Source: Smittium culicis
Lineage: Eukaryota > Kickxellomycota > Harpellomycetes > Harpellales > Legeriomycetaceae
Length of the DNA stretch: 10,557 nucleotides
Reading direction: 5' to 3'
Assembly (NCBI GenBank): GCA_001970855.1
Contig: LSSN01001012.1
Span: 1-10,557 of the forward strand
The notes beneath the pieces are model-generated. The model did no database searches, had not been told where the DNA came from, and saw only the letters and a list, made by a program, of their open reading frames with translations. Of this stretch, positions 9,805 through 10,557 are shown piece after piece; positions within the stretch are counted from its first letter, which is position 1, and every line of letters starts with the position of its first letter. A program made the position numbers and the translations under genes.

Positions 9805-10194
9805 TGATGTTACCAAATCTTTGAAAAATAAACATTCACAGATTTTTTTATTGAATATACTTATATTGATTTTCGCACGATAAATATTTCATGTTCTGAG
9901 CGCTGAAAATTTTTATTGTTGAATTTTACTTGTTTTTTTTTACGCGTAGCAGTATGGGAATGAATGTTTTTCTTAGTGTGCTATAAGATTCTTTTAAATT
10001 TCAACTTTATTTGAATAGATTTAAAGAAGTAAAAAAATATATAATAAGTAATTTAATAATGTAAAAGAAGTTATATTTTAAAAAGTTATCTTTTGTCTTG
10101 CATTTTATAGTTGTTTTTTTTAATGATTTTTTGCTTTTCTTATTTTCTTATTTTTTTTTATGTTTTTTATGTTTTGTTTTTATCGCAGCATATC

Positions 10195-10235
10195 TTTATA
10201 GATATAAATAGGGATCTTCTATTTATATCTATAAA
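10195..10235. promoter_or_regulatory. 17-bp perfect inverted repeat with TATA-like boxes in the LTR
   Basis: Arms 10195-10211 and 10219-10235 are exact reverse complements (TTTATAGATATAAATAG and its complement) around a 7-nt loop GGATCTT. Each arm contains TATAAATA, so both strands present a TATA-like box. Placed about 160-200 bp into the LTR, it is a candidate for the element's core promoter. The promoter role is inference; the palindrome is directly visible. Confidence 0.6.
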
Positions 10236-10324
10236 TAGTTCCTTATTGTTATTGATGATTTATTAATAGTTTTAAAGTTATTATTGGCGGATATTAATAT
10301 CAAATTAATTTCTACTAATTGTAT

Positions 10325-10340
10325 GCATATTTATATATGC
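10325..10340. repeat. Small palindrome GCATAT-TTAT-ATATGC in the LTR
   Basis: Six-base arms around a four-base loop. It is the second of three inverted repeats clustered in the first 200 bp of the LTR. Confidence 0.5.
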
Positions 10341-10368
10341 TTTGCTAATATATTACTAATTCCTATAA

Positions 10369-10390
10369 ATGTTGTATATTTATACAACAT
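10369..10390. repeat. LTR-edge palindrome ATGTTGTATA/TATACAACAT
   Basis: Perfect 10-bp arms (10369-10378 and 10381-10390) around two bases. It lies within the first 24 bases of the LTR and overlaps the stop codon of the polyprotein, so the integrase-recognised end of the element can fold back on itself. Confidence 0.7.
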
Positions 10391-10557
10391 CACTCCCCTT
10401 TTTGAAGATGTTTTTTCCAGTACCGTTTAATAGGAATCGATGATGTAAAATTTTCTTCTGGCTCCCAAGTATTTTCTTTTTCTCCCAGGTTTTTCCATTT
10501 AACAAGGTATAAGGTTTTCGACCTAATTTTCTTGTGATCTAAAATTCTCTGTACCTC
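10390..10557 (-). CDS. Chromodomain at C-terminus of chromovirus Gag-Pol (partial)
   Basis: The last 55 codons of the polyprotein plus stop; the reading frame is open to the right window edge. It starts EVQRILDHKKIRSKTLYLVK, continues WKNLGEKENTWEPEENF and ends KRYWKKHLQKGE. This is a chromodomain: strand EVxxILDHK, strand LYLVKWK, then the hallmark ENTWEPEENF and a C-terminal helix. Chromodomains bind methylated histone tails, and in chromoviruses they help direct integration. Of the HP1-type aromatic cage (Y24, W45, Y48), the W of VKWK is present, the third position is Leu (WKNL instead of WKGY/F), and the first would fall just outside the window. The stop TGA (10390-10392) consists of the first three bases of the LTR. 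G+C is about 35% by hand count, higher than the surroundings. The family is very likely correct. Confidence 0.93.
   Translation of the reverse strand, partial: EVQRILDHKKIRSKTLYLVKWKNLGEKENTWEPEENFTSSIPIKRYWKKHLQKGE
10393..10403 (-). other. Polypurine tract (plus-strand primer)
   Basis: AAAAAGGGGAG on the - strand abuts the LTR start with no gap. In LTR retrotransposons the RNase H-resistant purine tract primes plus-strand DNA synthesis and sets the LTR 5' edge. It is also coding, as the last codons of the polyprotein (K-G-E). Confidence 0.85.

Larger units (their letters stand above)
9805..10392 (-). repeat. 3' LTR of the chromovirus (about 588 bp)
   Basis: The start is well fixed: it directly follows the polypurine tract and opens TGATGTTG on the - strand. 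The end is inferred from the next complementary terminus, TAACATCA (TGATGTTA on + at 9805-9812), giving perfect 7-bp inverted ends TGATGTT/AACATCA. An alternative shorter end is CAACA at about 9917-9921 if the LTR is taken to start at TGTTG. The LTR carries three AT-rich inverted repeats near its 5' side and a long T-rich (+)/A-rich (-) tract at about 10,110-10,181. Only one LTR is visible, so its length cannot be checked here. Confidence 0.65.
9805..10557 (-). mobile_element. Ty3/gypsy chromovirus, 3' end (partial)
   Basis: Read on the - strand from the right edge, this is the end of an LTR retrotransposon: the polyprotein C-terminus with a chromodomain, then a polypurine tract, then the 3' LTR. 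This order is diagnostic for chromoviruses, the chromodomain-bearing branch of Ty3/gypsy, in which the chromodomain ends the integrase and can steer insertion towards marked chromatin. Gag, protease, RT, RNase H, integrase core and the 5' LTR should lie to the right of the window. The visible reading frame is open, in contrast with the decayed LINE, so this insertion is probably the younger of the two. Confidence 0.88.

Noticed and set aside
1..10557. Mitochondrial or plasmid DNA (AT-rich, TGA read as Trp)
   Set aside because: TAA and TAG break the same frames as TGA, no mitochondrial gene or rRNA is visible, and nuclear retrotransposons account for the coding remnants.

Overview
This is eukaryotic, very AT-rich repeat DNA with no intact host gene that I can see. 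Lines I sampled by eye are roughly 15-20% G+C in the left 4 kb. Two retrotransposons of different age explain most of the rest. The best guess for the source is a fungus, from an AT-rich, heterochromatin-like compartment. That guess rests on a chromodomain-bearing Ty3/gypsy element (chromovirus) beside a LINE in gene-free AT-rich DNA; the species cannot be told from the window, and chromoviruses also occur outside fungi.

Layout. 1 to about 4,100: almost featureless AT-rich DNA with short simple repeats and only chance-sized open frames. About 4,100 to about 9,250, + strand: a heavily decayed LINE. It has no long ORF, but reading all frames recovers the parts of a LINE ORF2 in the right order: an endonuclease start (HADIICIQ, 5320-5343), an endonuclease C-terminal block (5756-5905), the reverse transcriptase start (FELYNN... 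then PKKKKDNPDD), PIFLFNCD...AKIL, FIPSFIYNII, the motif B region, a wrecked YADD box (7318-7338), a thumb motif (7585-7659), a GLGL motif (8125-8163) and a C-terminal ETDK.KWVD block (8694-8831). Most of the RT and thumb lie in one reading frame broken by stops and at least one in-frame deletion. A poorly preserved ORF1-like stretch precedes it (about 4,150-5,060).

About 9,200 to 9,804: AT-rich spacer holding the LINE 3' side and the insertion flank. 9,805 to 10,557, - strand: the 3' end of a Ty3/gypsy chromovirus. Reading leftward from the right window edge there is an open C-terminal chromodomain (55 codons), a polypurine tract AAAAAGGGGAG, and an LTR whose first three bases TGA are also the stop codon of the polyprotein. 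The LTR probably runs to 9,805, with 7-bp inverted termini TGATGTT/AACATCA. The body of this element and its 5' LTR lie beyond the right edge.

The chromovirus end is open and less AT-rich (about 35% G+C in the coding part), whereas the LINE is riddled with stops. The simplest history is an old LINE that decayed in an AT-drifting region, followed by a later chromovirus insertion to its right. Motif assignments are comparisons from memory with general family consensus; no search was run.
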